From positions 18,144,385 to 18,208,384 of the forward strand of contig NC_091369.1 of assembly GCF_038502225.1 (NCBI RefSeq): a DNA stretch of 64,000 nt, in the 5' to 3' direction. A model generated the notes under the pieces. That model was not told the DNA's origin, searched no databases, and saw only the letters and a program-made list of their open reading frames with translations. The first letter of the stretch is position 1. Every line of letters begins with the position of its first letter. This stretch comes from Cherax quadricarinatus (taxonomy: Eukaryota; Arthropoda; Malacostraca; Decapoda; Parastacidae). Shown here in pieces: positions 43,703 to 55,372 of this stretch. The translations under genes were made by a program, and so were the position numbers.

Positions 43703-44926
43703 ACGAAGCTGTGTGTAGTCTGTGGTCAGTCAAACAAACGGGCTTCCACATGCATAAATTGTCATTTCTGTGGAAATTGGTGTCACGCCCCTTGTGCAGA
43801 TATCCAAGAACTAGCTACAAGCAGTATTAAAACAGGGAAGTGTTTTTGGGTATGCCCAAATGAGATAAATCTGTGGACTAAAATCACAAGGGTATTAAAA
43901 GAGGTCAACATCAAAGCTGCTTTCATAGAAAACCTGGAAGCTTTCTACAACAGATGGGAACATAAAAAGTCCGGGCTGAATGGTACTGCCCTTGATACTG
44001 GCCATGTAGTCAGAAACTGTAAGGCTGGAGATGATGTCCTGGTAGTCAGTAAATGGGGGGCTGATAGTGCTGTCCTGGGAGACAGTAATGGGGAAGCTGG
44101 AGGTGCTGTCCTGGGAGACAGTAATGGTGAAGCTGGAGATGCTGTCCTGGGAGACAGTAATGGTGAAGCTGGAGATGCTGTCCTGGGAGACAGTAATGGT
44201 GAAGCTGGAGATTTTGTCCAGGTAGTCGGGAATTATACGCAGGAAGGAATACATATGAATGACCTCATAGGGGACAGGAGCCATAGTAGGGAAACAAGTG
44301 TAGTCAAAGATAAGATAAAACCAATATTGCAAACTAGAAATACCGCAGGAAATAGCAAACAAGAGGACTCCACTAGCAATAGTGAGGATATATTACCAAA
44401 AACAAATGGTGGGAGCTCCATTGTTGGTGCTAGGGAGGATAGAAGTAAGACAGGGAAACATGCACCAACAGGGAATACAGTCACAGAAACCCAAGGCAAA
44501 CGGAAACCAAGCCTGTGCACATACTATGCACTCGGTATCTGCTGGCATGGGAAATCTGGAAAAACAGATGGGACGTGCAACTATGACCACCCTAGGAAAT
44601 GCCATGCCCATATGACAACAGGAAAATGCAAACTCCCTTCCTGTAAGCTTTTTCACCCTGAACTGTGTACCTCTTCAGTACAGGAAAGACTGTGCTATAA
44701 CTTAAATTGCCAGGCATACCATCTAAAGGGGACAAAAAGATACAAAACATCCAGGCCATGGGAAAACCTGGGTAGCCACAGCCACTCAAGAGGGAGAGGT
44801 TTTTTAGTGCCAGGAAGGAAAAAAAACTGGCAGGAAATGGCAGAAATCGTACACCAAATCCAGTCATTCCTGGAGTGGAACCACAGTCGATGGCCTCCAC
44901 TCCAAACCAACAGATACAGATACTAA
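43703..44926 (+). CDS. ORF1 protein of LINE A2: PHD-like and triple CCCH fingers
   Basis: The frame is open for 407 codons from the ACG that corresponds to the ATG start of A1. In order: a PHD-like finger (CVVC...CHFC...WCHAPC...CFWVC, residues 4-50), a linker, four 12-residue repeats AVLGDSNGEAGD (about residues 120-170), a polar region, three CCCH fingers at about residues 275-345 (CTYYALGICWHG...CNYDH; CHAHMTTGKCKLPSCKLFH; CTSSVQERLCYNLNCQAYH), and a C-terminal WQEMAEIVHQIQSFLEW segment. It overlaps ORF2 by about 37 bases. RNA binding is inferred from the CCCH spacing (C-x8-C-x4-C-x3-H in fingers 2 and 3). Without an ATG, the first in-frame Met is at 44255. Confidence 0.8.
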   Translation, partial: TKLCVVCGQSNKRASTCINCHFCGNWCHAPCADIQELATSSIKTGKCFWVCPNEINLWTKITRVLKEVNIKAAFIENLEAFYNRWEHKKSGLNGTALDTGHVVRNCKAGDDVLVVSKWGADSAVLGDSNGEAGGAVLGDSNGEAGDAVLGDSNGEAGDAVLGDSNGEAGDFVQVVGNYTQEGIHMNDLIGDRSHSRETSVVKDKIKPILQTRNTAGNSKQEDSTSNSEDILPKTNGGSSIVGAREDRSKTGKHAPTGNTVTETQGKRKPSLCTYYALGICWHGKSGKTDGTCNYDHPRKCHAHMTTGKCKLPSCKLFHPELCTSSVQERLCYNLNCQAYHLKGTKRYKTSRPWENLGSHSHSRGRGFLVPGRKKNWQEMAEIVHQIQSFLEWNHSRWPPLQTNRYRY

Positions 44927-47900
44927 TGCCGGAAAAAAAATCCCCCCCCAGTACCAACAATACCACCAGTCCGATAACATTCTTCTTTGCAAATATACAG
45001 GGTCTAAAGCCAGCAACAAACAACAAAATACCTTTCATCCGTGGACTGCTTGCAGAGGCAAAGGCAATGTTCGCGGCTTTCACTGAGACCCACATAAAGG
45101 ATCACTTGGACAACGAAATATGGATCCCAGGTTACAACCTATACAGATGTGACAGAGTGAACAGGCAAAAGGGGGGGGGTTGGCCTGTACATTGCAGAGT
45201 CACTTGTTTGCACAGAACTGCTAAATGCCTCAAATGATGTAGTGGAAGTTTTAGCAGTAAAGGTCGAGAACCAAAACCTAGTCATTGTGATAGTCTACAA
45301 GCCTCCGGATGCAACATCCCAGCAATTCCAGGAACAGCGGTTAAAAATTGACCACTGTCTGGAAAACCTTCCAGCTCCTGCACCCAACATCTTGCTCCTG
45401 GGGGATTTCAACTTAAGGCACCTAAAATGGAGGAATATAGCAAATAATATTGTTGCAGTAATAACACCAGGAGGCAGCTCTGATGAAAACTCACACTCAC
45501 GCGAGCTTTTAAATCTCTGCACAAAATTCAATTTAAACCAGCAAATAATAGAGCCTACTAGACTGGAGAATACACTAGACCTCATCTTCACTAACAATGA
45601 TGATCTGATAAGAAATATCACCATATCAAAAACAATATACTCAGATCACAACATAATTGAGGTTCAGTCATGTATGCGCGGAGCCCCAGACCGACATAAT
45701 GAGATTAGTCACGAGGGAGCATTCACCAAATTCAACTTCAATAACAAAAACATAAAGTGGGACCAAGTAAACCAAGTCCTAACCGATATAAGCTGGGAAG
45801 ATATACTAAGCAACACAGACCCCAACTTATGCCTAGAACAGATTAACTCTGTAGCACTCGATGTATGCACAAGGCTTATTCCTCTAAGAAAAAGGAGGAG
45901 TAGATGTAAAACAGAAAGAGACAGGCGCTCCCTTTACAGGCGACGGAAAAGAATAACAGAGCGGCTAAAAGAGGTCAATATATCTGAAATGCGTAGGGAG
46001 ACACTGGTCAGAGAAATAGCAAGCATCGAACTTAAGCTAAAAGAATCCTTTAGGAGTCAGGAATCGCGGGAAGAACTAAAAGCCATAAATGAAATCGAAA
46101 GAAACCCAAAGTATTTCTTCTCCTATGCCAAATCAAAATCGAGAACAACGTCCAGTATTGGGCCCCTACTTAAACAAGATGGGTCCTACACAGATGACAA
46201 CAAGGAAATGAGTGAGCTACTCAAGTCCCAATATGACTCAGTTTTTAGCAAGCCGCTAACAAGACTGAGAGTCGAAGATCAAAATGAATTTTTTATGAGA
46301 GAGCCACAAAATTTGATTAACACAAGCCTATCCGATGTTATCCTGACGCCAAATGACTTCGAACAGGCGATAAATGACATGCCCATGCACTCTGCCCCAG
46401 GGCCAGACTCATGGAACTCTGTGTTCATCAAGAACTGCAAGAAGCCCCTATCACGAGCCTTTTCCATCCTATGGAGAGGGAGCATGGACACGGGGGTCGT
46501 CCCACAGTTACTAAAAACAACAGACATAGCCCCACTCCACAAAGGGGGCAGTAAAGCAACAGCAAAGAACTACAGACCAATAGCACTAACATCCCATATC
46601 ATAAAAATCTTTGAAAGGGTCCTAAGAAGCAAGATCACCACGCATCTAGAAACCCATCAGTTACACAACCCAGGGCAACATGGGTTTAGAACAGGTCGCT
46701 CCTGTCTGTCTCAACTATTGGACCACTACGACAAGGTCCTAAATGCACTAGAAGACAAAAAGAATGCAGATGTAATATATACAGACTTTGCAAAAGCCTT
46801 CGACAAGTGTGACCATGGCGTAATAGCGCACAAAATGCGTGCTAAAGGAATAACAGGAAAAGTCGGTCGATGGATCTATAATTTCCTCACTAACAGAACA
46901 CAGAGAGTAGTCGTCAACAGAGTAAAGTCCGAGGCAGCTACGGTGAAAAGCTCTGTTCCACAAGGCACAGTACTCGCTCCCATCTTGTTCCTCATCCTTA
47001 TATCCGACATAGACAAGGATGTCAGCCACAGCACCGTGTCTTCCTTTGCAGATGACACCCGAATCTGCATGACAGTGTCTTCCATTGCAGACACTGCAAA
47101 GCTCCAGGCAGACATCAACCAAATCTTTCAGTGGGCTGCAGAAAACAATATGAAGTTCAACGATGAGAAATTTCAATTACTCAGATATGGTAAACATGAG
47201 GAAATTAAATCTTCATCAGAGTACAAAACAAATTCTGGCCACAAAATAGAGCGAAACACCAACGTCAAAGACCTGGGAGTGATCATGTCGGAGGATCTCA
47301 CCTTCAAGGACCATAACATTGTATCAATCGCATCTGCTAGAAAAATGACAGGATGGATAATGAGAACCTTCAAAACTAGGGAGGCCAAGCCCATGATGAC
47401 ACTCTTCAGGTCACTTGTTCTATCTAGGCTGGAATATTGCTGCACACTAACAGCACCTTTCAAGGCAGGTGAAATTGCCGACCTAGAAAATGTACAGAGA
47501 ACTTTCACGGCGCGCATAACGGAGATAAAACACCTCAATTATTGGGAGCGCTTGAGGTTCCTAAACCTGTATTCCCTGGAACGCAGGAGGGAGAGATACA
47601 TGATTATATACACCTGGAAAATCCTAGAGGGACTAGTACCGAACTTGCACACGAAAATCACCCACTACGAAAGCAAAAGACTTGGCAGACGATGCACCAT
47701 CCCCCCAATGAAAAGCAGGGGTGTCACTAGCACGTTAAGAGACCATACAATAAGTGTCAGGGGCCCGAGACTGTTCAACTGCCTCCCAGCACACATAAGG
47801 GGGATTACCAACAGACCCCTGGCAGTCTTCAAGCTGGCACTGGACAAGCACCTAAAGTCAGTTCCGGATCAGCCGGGCTGTGGATCGTATGTTGGTTTGC

Positions 47901-48010
47901 GTGCAGCCAGCAGCAACAGCCTGGTTGATCAGGCTCTGATCCACCAGGAGGCCTGGTCTCAGACCGGGCCGCGGGGGAACACATTGACCCCCGGAACTCT
48001 CTCCAGGTAA
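44890..48010 (+). pseudogene. ORF2 of LINE A2: endonuclease and RT, one frameshift
   Basis: The likely start is the ATG at 44890 (MASTPNQQIQ). The endonuclease shows FFFANIQGLKP, AAFTETHIKD, VIVYKPPDA, LLLGDFNLRHLKW and YSDHNIIEVQ. RT follows with SAPGPDSWNSVFIKN, NYRPIALTSHIIK, DVIYTDFAKAFDKCDH (motif A), SSVPQGTVLAP (motif B) and SSFADDTRI (motif C). The frame breaks at a run of nine G (45171-45179) where eight would keep it open; from there 922 codons are uninterrupted. A small change near 47978 removes the usual TGA, so the frame reads through the tail and stops at 48008-48010. The product would nick DNA and reverse-transcribe its RNA. Confidence 0.92.
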
Positions 48011-48030
48011 ATTTCCTCCAGGTAATTGTA

Positions 48031-48667
48031 TCTCATAAATTGTATCTCATAAATGTTTAACCTGTGACCCAATCAAACTTTATTTTTTATTTTTTTAAAT
48101 ACATTACCTAACAGAATACTCCATTCTACTGAATGCTCAGCAACACAGTAAATGACCATATAACCTGTCTTTGTAATACTCATTTGTACTAAATTGTTAT
48201 CTGTTTACAATAATGTTTTTACCAATGAATATATCATTGCTTAGTTAATCTGAAGTTAATTTTAAGCCTGCCCGTAATACTGTGCATACAAGGGGCTTTG
48301 GCATGTTGCACTTTAATAACTGTATTCCTTTGTACTTCACTGTATCATGTTCAAATTAATAAATAAATAAGTAAATAAATAATCTTCATGATCCGGCTTA
48401 CCAAAGTATTATTATTTTCCCAGCATCATGATCCATCCTAAAGACAGAAGAGGCCTAATTTCAGTGGTAATTCCTCACATATTTACCTTTTTTTCAGCCT
48501 TTGCACAACATGTACGAATGTGCAGAAGGAATATCCCAGCATGCTCCATTTTTTTTATCGTGGGTGTTTTGCGTACGTTATACGCCTTGTTGGGTATATG
48601 GAGGTAGATGGGTTACCTACGTGGAAGATGTGGTTTAACTGAGCAACGGAATTCTTTTGTGAAAAAA

Positions 48668-48738
<71 letters not shown>

Positions 48739-48810
48739 CTGATGTCCATGAGGAGGCTAATTTACTGGAGGTTCCTTCATGGGCAAGTTGTGGTGCACTG
48801 TATCCACACC
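48031..48810. other. Unassigned DNA with (TA)n microsatellite
   Basis: No coding sequence. A short aaataaataagtaaat tract lies at 48358-48382, and a pure TA repeat at 48669-48735. Confidence 0.6.
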
Positions 48811-50390
48811 TTACCTGGAGTTTACCTGGAGAGAGTTCCGGGGGTCAACGCCCCCGCGGCCCGGTCTGTGACCAGGCCTCCTGGTGGATCAGAGCCTGAT
48901 CAACCAAGCTGCACGCAAACCAACGTACGAGCCACAGCCCGGCTGATCAGGAACTGACTTTAGGTGCTTGTCCAGTGCCAGCTTGAAGACTGCCAGGGGT
49001 CTGTTGGTAATCCCCCTCATGTGTGCTGAGAGGCAGTTGAACAGTCTCGGGCCCCTGACACTTATTGTATGGTCTTAACGTGCTAGTGACACCCCTGCTT
49101 TTCATTGGGGGGATGGTGCATCGTCTGCCAAGTCTTTTGCTTTCGTAGTGAGTGATTTTCGTGTGCAAGTTCGGTACTAGTCCCTCTAGGATTTTCCAGG
49201 TGTATATAATCATGTATCTCTCCCTCCTGCGTTCCAGGGAATACAGGTTTAGGAACCTCAAGCCCTCCTAATAATTGAGGTGTTTTATCTCCGTTAGGCG
49301 CGCCGTGAAAGTTCTCTGTACATTTTCTAGGTCGGCAATTTCACCTGCCTTGAAAGGTGCTGTTAGTGTGCAGCAATATTCCAGCCTAGATAGAACAAGT
49401 GACCTGAAGAGTGTCATCATGGGCTTGGCCTCCCTAGTTTTGAAGGTTCTCATTATCCATCCTGTCATTTTTCTAGCAGATGCGATTGATACAATTTTAT
49501 GGTCCTTGAAGGTGAGATCCTCCGACATGATCACTCCCAGGTCTTTGACGTTGGTGTTTCGCTCTATTTTGTGGCCAGAATTTGTTTTGTACTCTGATGA
49601 AGATTTAATTTCCTCATGTTTACCATATCTGAGTAATTGAAATTTCTCATCGTTGAACTTCATATTGTTTCCTGCAGCCCACTGAAAGATTTGGTTGATG
49701 TCCGCCTGGAGCTTTGCAGTGTCTGCAATGGAAGACAGTCATGCAGATTCGGGTGTCATCTGCAAAGGAAGACACGGTGCTGTGGCTGACATCCTTGTCT
49801 ATGTCGGATATGAGGATGAGGAACAAGATGGGAGCGAGTACTGTGCCTTGTGGAACAGAGCTTTTCACCGTAGCTGCCTCGGACTTTACTCTGTTGACGA
49901 CTACTCTCTGTGTTCTGTTAGTGAGGAAATTATAGATCCATCGACCGACTTTTCCTGTTATTCCTTTAGCACGCATTTTGTGCGCTATTACGCCATGGTC
50001 ACACTTGTCGAAGGCTTTTGCAAAGTCTGTATATATTACATCTGCATTCTTTTTGTCTTCTAGTGCATTTAGGACCTTGTCGTAGTGATCCAATAGTTGA
50101 GACAGACAGGAGCGACCTGTTCTAAACCCATGTTGCCCTGGGTTGTGTAACTGATGGGTTTCTAGATGGGTGGTGATCTTGCTTCTTAGGACCCTTTCAA
50201 AGATTTTTATGATATGGGATGTTAGTGCTATTGGTCTGTAGTTCTTTGCTGTTGCTTTACTGCCCCCTTTGTGGAGTGGGGCTATGTCTGTTGTTTTTAG
50301 TAACTGTGGGACGACCCCCGTGTCCATGCTCCCTCTCCATAGGATGGAAAAGGCTCGTGATAGGGGCTTCTTGCAGTTCTTGATCAACAC
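48811..50390 (-). mobile_element. LINE A3, 5'-truncated RT copy
   Basis: The minus strand carries the RT from SRAFSILWRGSMDTG (about 50370) through YTDFAKAFDKCDH, VPQGTVLAP and SFADDTRICM to the tail at 48811. Frame breaks occur near 49730 (2-base loss), 49270 and 49070, and the coding tail lacks a few bases near 48905. It is closest to A2 in sequence. The 5' junction at about 50390 leads into unrelated DNA and a GA repeat. Confidence 0.9.
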
Positions 50391-50479
50391 CACCAGTGTT
50401 CACCACATGAATGAGGAGGAGGATTCTCCTTTTTGATATAGGTGACACTAAAACTGGGGACAGTCGAGGAGTAGAAAAG

Positions 50480-50482
50480 TAT

Positions 50483-50518
<36 letters not shown>

Positions 50519-50745
50519 GGGAGAGAGAGAGGGAGAGAGAGGGAGAGAGAGGGAGAGAGAGGGAGAGAGAGGGAGAGAGAGGGAGAGAGAGGGAGAGAGA
50601 GGGAGAGAGAGGGAGAGAGAGGGAGAGAGAGGGAGAGAGGGAGAGAGAGGGAGAGAGAGGGAGAGAGAGGGAGAGGGAGGGAGAGGGAGGGAGGAAGGAA
50701 GGAAGGAAGGAAGGAAGGAAGGAAGAAGGAAGGAAGGGAGGAGGA
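50480..50745. repeat. (GGGAGAGAGA)n and (GGAA)n tract
   Basis: A GA run becomes a regular 10-base gggagagaga array, then a GGAA tetranucleotide array at about 50690-50745. Long open frames here (Glu-Arg or Ser-Leu-Pro runs) are artefacts. Confidence 0.95.
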
Positions 50746-51124
50746 GGATCAGTCCTGAGAACATTCACACTGTATGTGCTACCAAGAAGGGGAATATATT
50801 TGACAGGCATTTTCTCTTAAGTTCTTTGGGTCCTTACAGAATTAAACCCCAGATAAATATCTTGTGATGGTTCTACACTAAGGTCTGAGAGTCCTGATAA
50901 ACACGTTAACCAGGATCCTGCGTCTCCCAAATTTGCTCTAAAGATCTAGAGCAAATACCTTTCACTCAAATCTTCAACACGCTCTTTTAAATTCTCAAAC
51001 TTAGTAATACCCAGGAAACTCATATATACTAAAAACCAAAATGCTTCTCAGGCATTTTTTCATCGTTTTCTAACTCCTCGGTTGCTAACATCTGTCTATG
51101 TGGTTCAAAACAATTTTCTAATTA

Positions 51125-51489
51125 TCTCACCTTCAAGGACCATAACATTGTATCAATCGCAGCTGCTAGAAAAATGACAGGATGGATAATGAGAACCTTC
51201 AAAACTAGGGATGCCAAGCCCATGATGACACTCTTCAGGTCACTTGTTCTATCTAGGCTGTAATATTGCTGCACACTAACAGCACCTTTCAAGGCAGGTG
51301 AAATTGCTGACCTAGAAAATGTACAGAGAACCTTCAGGGCGCGCATAACGGAGATAAAACACCTCAATTACTGGGAGCGCTTGAGGTTCCTGAACCTGTA
51401 TTCCCTGGAACGCAGGCAGGAGAGATACATGATTATATACACCTGGAAAATCCTAGAGGGACTAGTACCGAACTTGTACACGAAAATCA
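51125..51489 (+). mobile_element. LINE A4, left part
   Basis: This matches A2 from the ACCTTCAAGGACCATAACAT region (about 47300) to CGAAAATCA (about 47660). It is 5'-truncated and has several substitutions including a stop. It is interrupted by LINE C, and the rest of A4 resumes at 55020. Confidence 0.88.
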
Positions 51490-51496
51490 AACTATT

Positions 51497-52977
51497 GTGC
51501 AGAGGCAAAACAGACAGATAAATGACGGTGATAATGACGGTCTAGTAGCTAGGAATGATAACCTTAACTCCGTATGTAATGCATACATAGGTCAATGTGA
51601 GACAATACAGCCATTATTATCTCAAACCCTACCAAACAGGTGCATACACTGTTCTAAAGTACGCATGAAAAACAGAAAAAACACCTTATGTAAAATGTGT
51701 AAGGGGTGGGTGCATAATGGATGTATGTACAATTATAGTAACGGTGCCAGAATTCATTTTGTGTGCAACAAATGCACTCTGGCACAGTTATCCTTTAGCA
51801 ATGATGACATTGATTTACCTAATTTCAATACAAATGACCCATTGCCATATATTGATAATTATAATTGTTTTATGAAAACAGGCCTTCACTTTATTCATGT
51901 CAACACAAGATCACTTCTTCCTAAATTGGCAGAGATTAGGATTCTAGCTAACAAAATTAGGGCGGCAGTTATAACCATCTCTGAATCTTGGTTGGATGAT
52001 ACGGTGACTGACGACGAGGGCAAAATAGAAGGTTACAATATAAAACGCTTAGATAGGAACAGAAAGGGTGGTGGAGTATGTGCCTACATTAGAAATGACT
52101 TAGCTTACAACCCAAGACCTGATTTAAATAACAATAAACTGGAGATTCTATGGTTTGAAGTGCTGCTTCCCAAGACCAAACCCATCTTAGTAGGAACTAG
52201 TTACGCCCTCCTACCCAGGACCAGTTCTTAGAAGACTTTTCCAGAGTCTTGTCCGGACTTGAAAACAATTGCGAGACAATAATACTGGGAGACTTCAATA
52301 TCTGTTTTCAGCAGCAAAATAGCGTGCTATGCAAAAGGTATAAGCAAATTCTAGGATTAAATAGTTACACTCAACTAAATAATACACCAACCCGGATCAC
52401 ACAGTTCTCAGCCACCCTAATTGACCACATACTTTGTAACCGCGCTGAGAACATTAGTCAGTCAGGCGTCATTACCACAGGTCTTAGTGACCATTTCATC
52501 ATTTACTGCACCAGGAAAATCACTAGGGATAGGATAGGCCTACACAGGACAATAAAAATGAGGTCAACTAGAAACTACAGTAAAGAAACACTGGTAAATA
52601 GGCTACACAATTGTGACTGGACAGAGATAACAAGTTGCACAGACGTAAACGATGCCTGGGAAAAATTCAAAACAATGTTCACTACCATCCTTGATAATAT
52701 TGTACCAGTTAAAGAGGTTAGGATTAAACGAAGAACTGAACCCTGGATGACTACTGAGATATTAGATAATATGAAATTCAGAGACCAGCTGCTAAAAAGA
52801 TTTAAAGCAAACAAACAGGATATTGCAGCACTAAATGAATTCCAAAGGGTGAGGAACAGAGTACAGAGACTTATAAAAGGAGCAAAGGCAAAGCACTATT
52901 GCTCAAAAATTGAAGAGTACAAGCATAACCCCAGAAAGCTCTGGCAACAACTAAAACAGTTGGGGTATAGCCAGTAG
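51497..52977 (+). pseudogene. LINE C PHD finger and APE endonuclease
   Basis: A PHD-like finger (CIHC...CKMCKGWVHNGC...CNKC) is followed by an endonuclease: FIHVNTRSLLPKL, ITISESWLDD, GGGVCAYIRND, then after a one-base shift near 52215 IILGDFNICF and LSDHFIIYCTR. A linker (LLKRFKANKQDIAALNEFQ) continues until a second shift near 52975 into the RT frame. A PHD-endonuclease fusion upstream of RT is known in CR1/L2-type elements. Confidence 0.85.
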
Positions 52978-53033
52978 ATAGGTCTAACATAGTACTCACT
53001 ATCGATAATGAGGTATGCCACGAAACATCTAAG

Positions 53034-54806
53034 GTGGCAAATTGCTTTAATTCCTACTACACATCTGTTGCATCAACACTAGTAAGTAAACTACCAGCTG
53101 CATCAAATACCTTTAACACAGACTCTGATAAGTTTCAAACATACTATACCAATAAAGGGGTAACCCCAAAGAGTTGTCAACTAGTAAGTGTATCTCTTGA
53201 CTTTATTCAAAAAGAACTAAGCAGGTTAAACCCAACTAAGAGCACGGGCCCGGATAACATCCCGTCTAAGTTCCTAAAAGATGGTGCTTCTGAACTGTCA
53301 ATCCCTATTGCTCACATAATAAATCTATCAATCACCACTAATACCGTACCGGAGGGGTTCAAGGAGGCCAGAGTTACTCCTATCTTCAAGAAAAATAGTA
53401 GGTCTGATGTAAGCAACTATAGGCCTGTTAGTATACTCAGTATAATATCTAAAATTCTAGAGAGGGCGGTGTACTCTCAAGTAGTTAAGTACCTTAATGA
53501 CAACAACATTCTCCATAGCTATCAATCGGGCTTTAGAAGAACCTACTCGACCGACACCTCCCTTATTTATCTGATGGATTACCTGAGAACTGAAATGTCA
53601 AAGGGTAACCTCATAGGCATGGTAACCTTAGACCTGCAAAAGGCCTTCGATACTGTCAACCACAATATATTATGTAAGAAACTCCAAGCTATCGGTATAG
53701 GTTCTGTAGACTGGTTTAAGTCCTACCTTAGCAACAGGAGACAAATAGTCAAAATCAACAAAACGGAATCAGAACCCCTGCCTATAACATGTGGAGTTCC
53801 CCAAGGTGGTATTCTGGGTCCCTTATTATTCTTATGTTATGTCAATGACATGCCTATCAGTGTCAAGTGCAAACTCCTACTGTATGCAGATGACAGTGCT
53901 CTGTTAGTGTCAGGTAAAGACCCACAAGATATTGCTAATGTTTTAACACTGGAACTGGAGTCCTGCAGCAAATGGTTAGTAGACAACAAACTATCATTAC
54001 ACCTCGGGAAAACTGAAGCCATTCTCTTTGGCACGAAACATAAACTGAGAATGGTAAATAATTTTAATGTTCAGTGTAATGGGGAGCCCATCACTTTGGT
54101 TTCATCAGTAAAATATCTGGGAATCCCCTTTGACCCATGCATGTCAGGAGGATTGATAGGGAACAATGTAGTAACGAAAGCGAATGCCAGACTGAAGTTC
54201 CTGTATAGACAAGCACAGTGTCTACCTACTGAGGCTCGCAGGACCCTATGTCTAGCCCTTATACAGTGCCATGTGGATTACGCTTGCTCTTCATGGTACT
54301 CTGCCTTGACAAAAAAACTGAAAGATAGACTGCAAATCACCCAGAACAAAATCGTAAGATTCATCCTGGGGCTGGGACCAAGAGAACATGTAGGCCAGGA
54401 TGAATTACAGCAGTTGGATATGCTGAATGTTGAAGACAGAGTAAAACAACTGGAGCTAAATCATGTTTATAAAATTGGTCACAAACAGTGTCCAGAATAT
54501 CTTGCTGTCAATTTTGTCAAGGTTGGGAACCAAAGCAATCATAGTACTAGGGGGAGAGAGCACAACTTTGTAGTACCCACAGTCAGTGGCCAGGCTTCAA
54601 ACACCTTTTATTGTACAGCAATAAAGGAATGGAACAGACTGCCTGCACATGTCAAAGCCAGTCATAGCATGAACCAGTTCAAGAAGAGTGCCAAAAGGTG
54701 TCTGATGAATGTAGCTACAGAAAGGGAGGGGAATGATTTTCTATTTTTTTTAGCTAACGTACGTGTAAATTTTACCTTATTCCTAGTAATGACCCTCGTA
54801 TTGTAG
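53034..54806 (+). pseudogene. LINE C reverse transcriptase (open frame of 590 codons)
   Basis: RT motifs in order: KSTGPDNIPSKFL, NYRPVSILSIISKILE, TLDLQKAFDTVNH (motif A, about 53635), CGVPQGGILGPLLFL (motif B, about 53800), LLYADDSALLV (motif C, about 53885), then LGKTEAILFG, VKYLGI and a C-terminal region ending AIKEWNRLPAHVKAS. The frame is intact, but it is separated from the endonuclease by a frameshift. The similarity to L2/CR1-type polymerases is clear; the clade is not resolved. Confidence 0.87.
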
Positions 54807-55019
54807 ATAGTCTTAATGACCCTCGTGTAGTAGATAGTCATTTTAGTATGATAATAAGATGTTATCTTTATTATAATAATAAGGTAAAAGGACCCCTATG
54901 GAAATAAGTCACTGTGTCTGACTTTTTTTGGGTTATCCTAGGTTCTCTACACATATGCTGCTATGTATGATAATTCTATGTAACTGTATTTGTGTATACC
55001 TGAATAAACTTACTTACTT

Positions 55020-55372
55020 AAAGCAAAAGACTTGGCAGACGATGCAACATCCCCCCAATGAAAAGCAGGGGTGTCACTAGTACGTTAAGAGACCATACAA
55101 TAAGTGTCAGGGGCCCGAGACTGTTCAACTGCCTCCCAGCATACATTAGGGGGATTACCAATAGACCCCTGGCAGTCTTCAAGCTGGCACTGGACAAGCA
55201 CCTAAAGTCGGTACCTGACCAGCCGGGTTGTGGCTCGTACGTTGGTTTGCGTGCAGCCAGCAGTAACAGCCTGGTTGATCAGGCTCTGATCCACCAGGAG
55301 GCCTGGTCACAGACCGGGCCGCGGGGACGTTGACCCCCGGAACTCTCTCCAGGTAAATTCCAGGTAATTAAG
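55020..55372 (+). mobile_element. LINE A4, right part
   Basis: This resumes with aaagcaaaagacttggcag and continues through IPPMKSRGVTSTLRDH and NSLVDQALIHQEAW to the tail ctctccaggtaaattccagg. A frame of 91 codons remains open. Together with 51125-51489 it reconstitutes one truncated LINE A copy. Confidence 0.9.

Larger units (their letters stand above)
42545..48030 (+). mobile_element. LINE A2, near-intact full-length copy
   Basis: The order is 5' UTR (42545-43700), ORF1 (43703-44926), overlapping ORF2 (44890-48010), then the 3' tail with ccaggtaaatttcctccaggtaatt. It is the inverted homologue of A1. Only two clear lesions are seen: the ORF1 start is ACG where A1 has ATG, and a G run in ORF2 is one base too long. 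The element belongs to the CR1/Jockey group by its RT and short tandem 3' end; the exact clade needs a tree. Confidence 0.92.
51490..55019 (+). mobile_element. LINE C (L2/CR1-like), nested inside A4
   Basis: The element begins inside a PHD-endonuclease ORF and extends through RT to a 3' UTR ending gaataaacttacttactta. A4 sequence flanks it on both sides; about nine bases of A4 consensus are missing at the junction. Its 3' UTR (54881-54945) resembles the 3' part of SINE2. Confidence 0.88.

Noticed and set aside
21531..48030. Giant composite transposon with 5.5-kb terminal inverted repeats
   Set aside because: Both arms end exactly at LINE 5' and 3' termini and each has its own truncation history around it, so two independent LINE insertions explain the pair.
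50411..50867. Glu-Arg or Ser-Leu-Pro repeat proteins
   Set aside because: Translations of the GA-rich tract in both directions.
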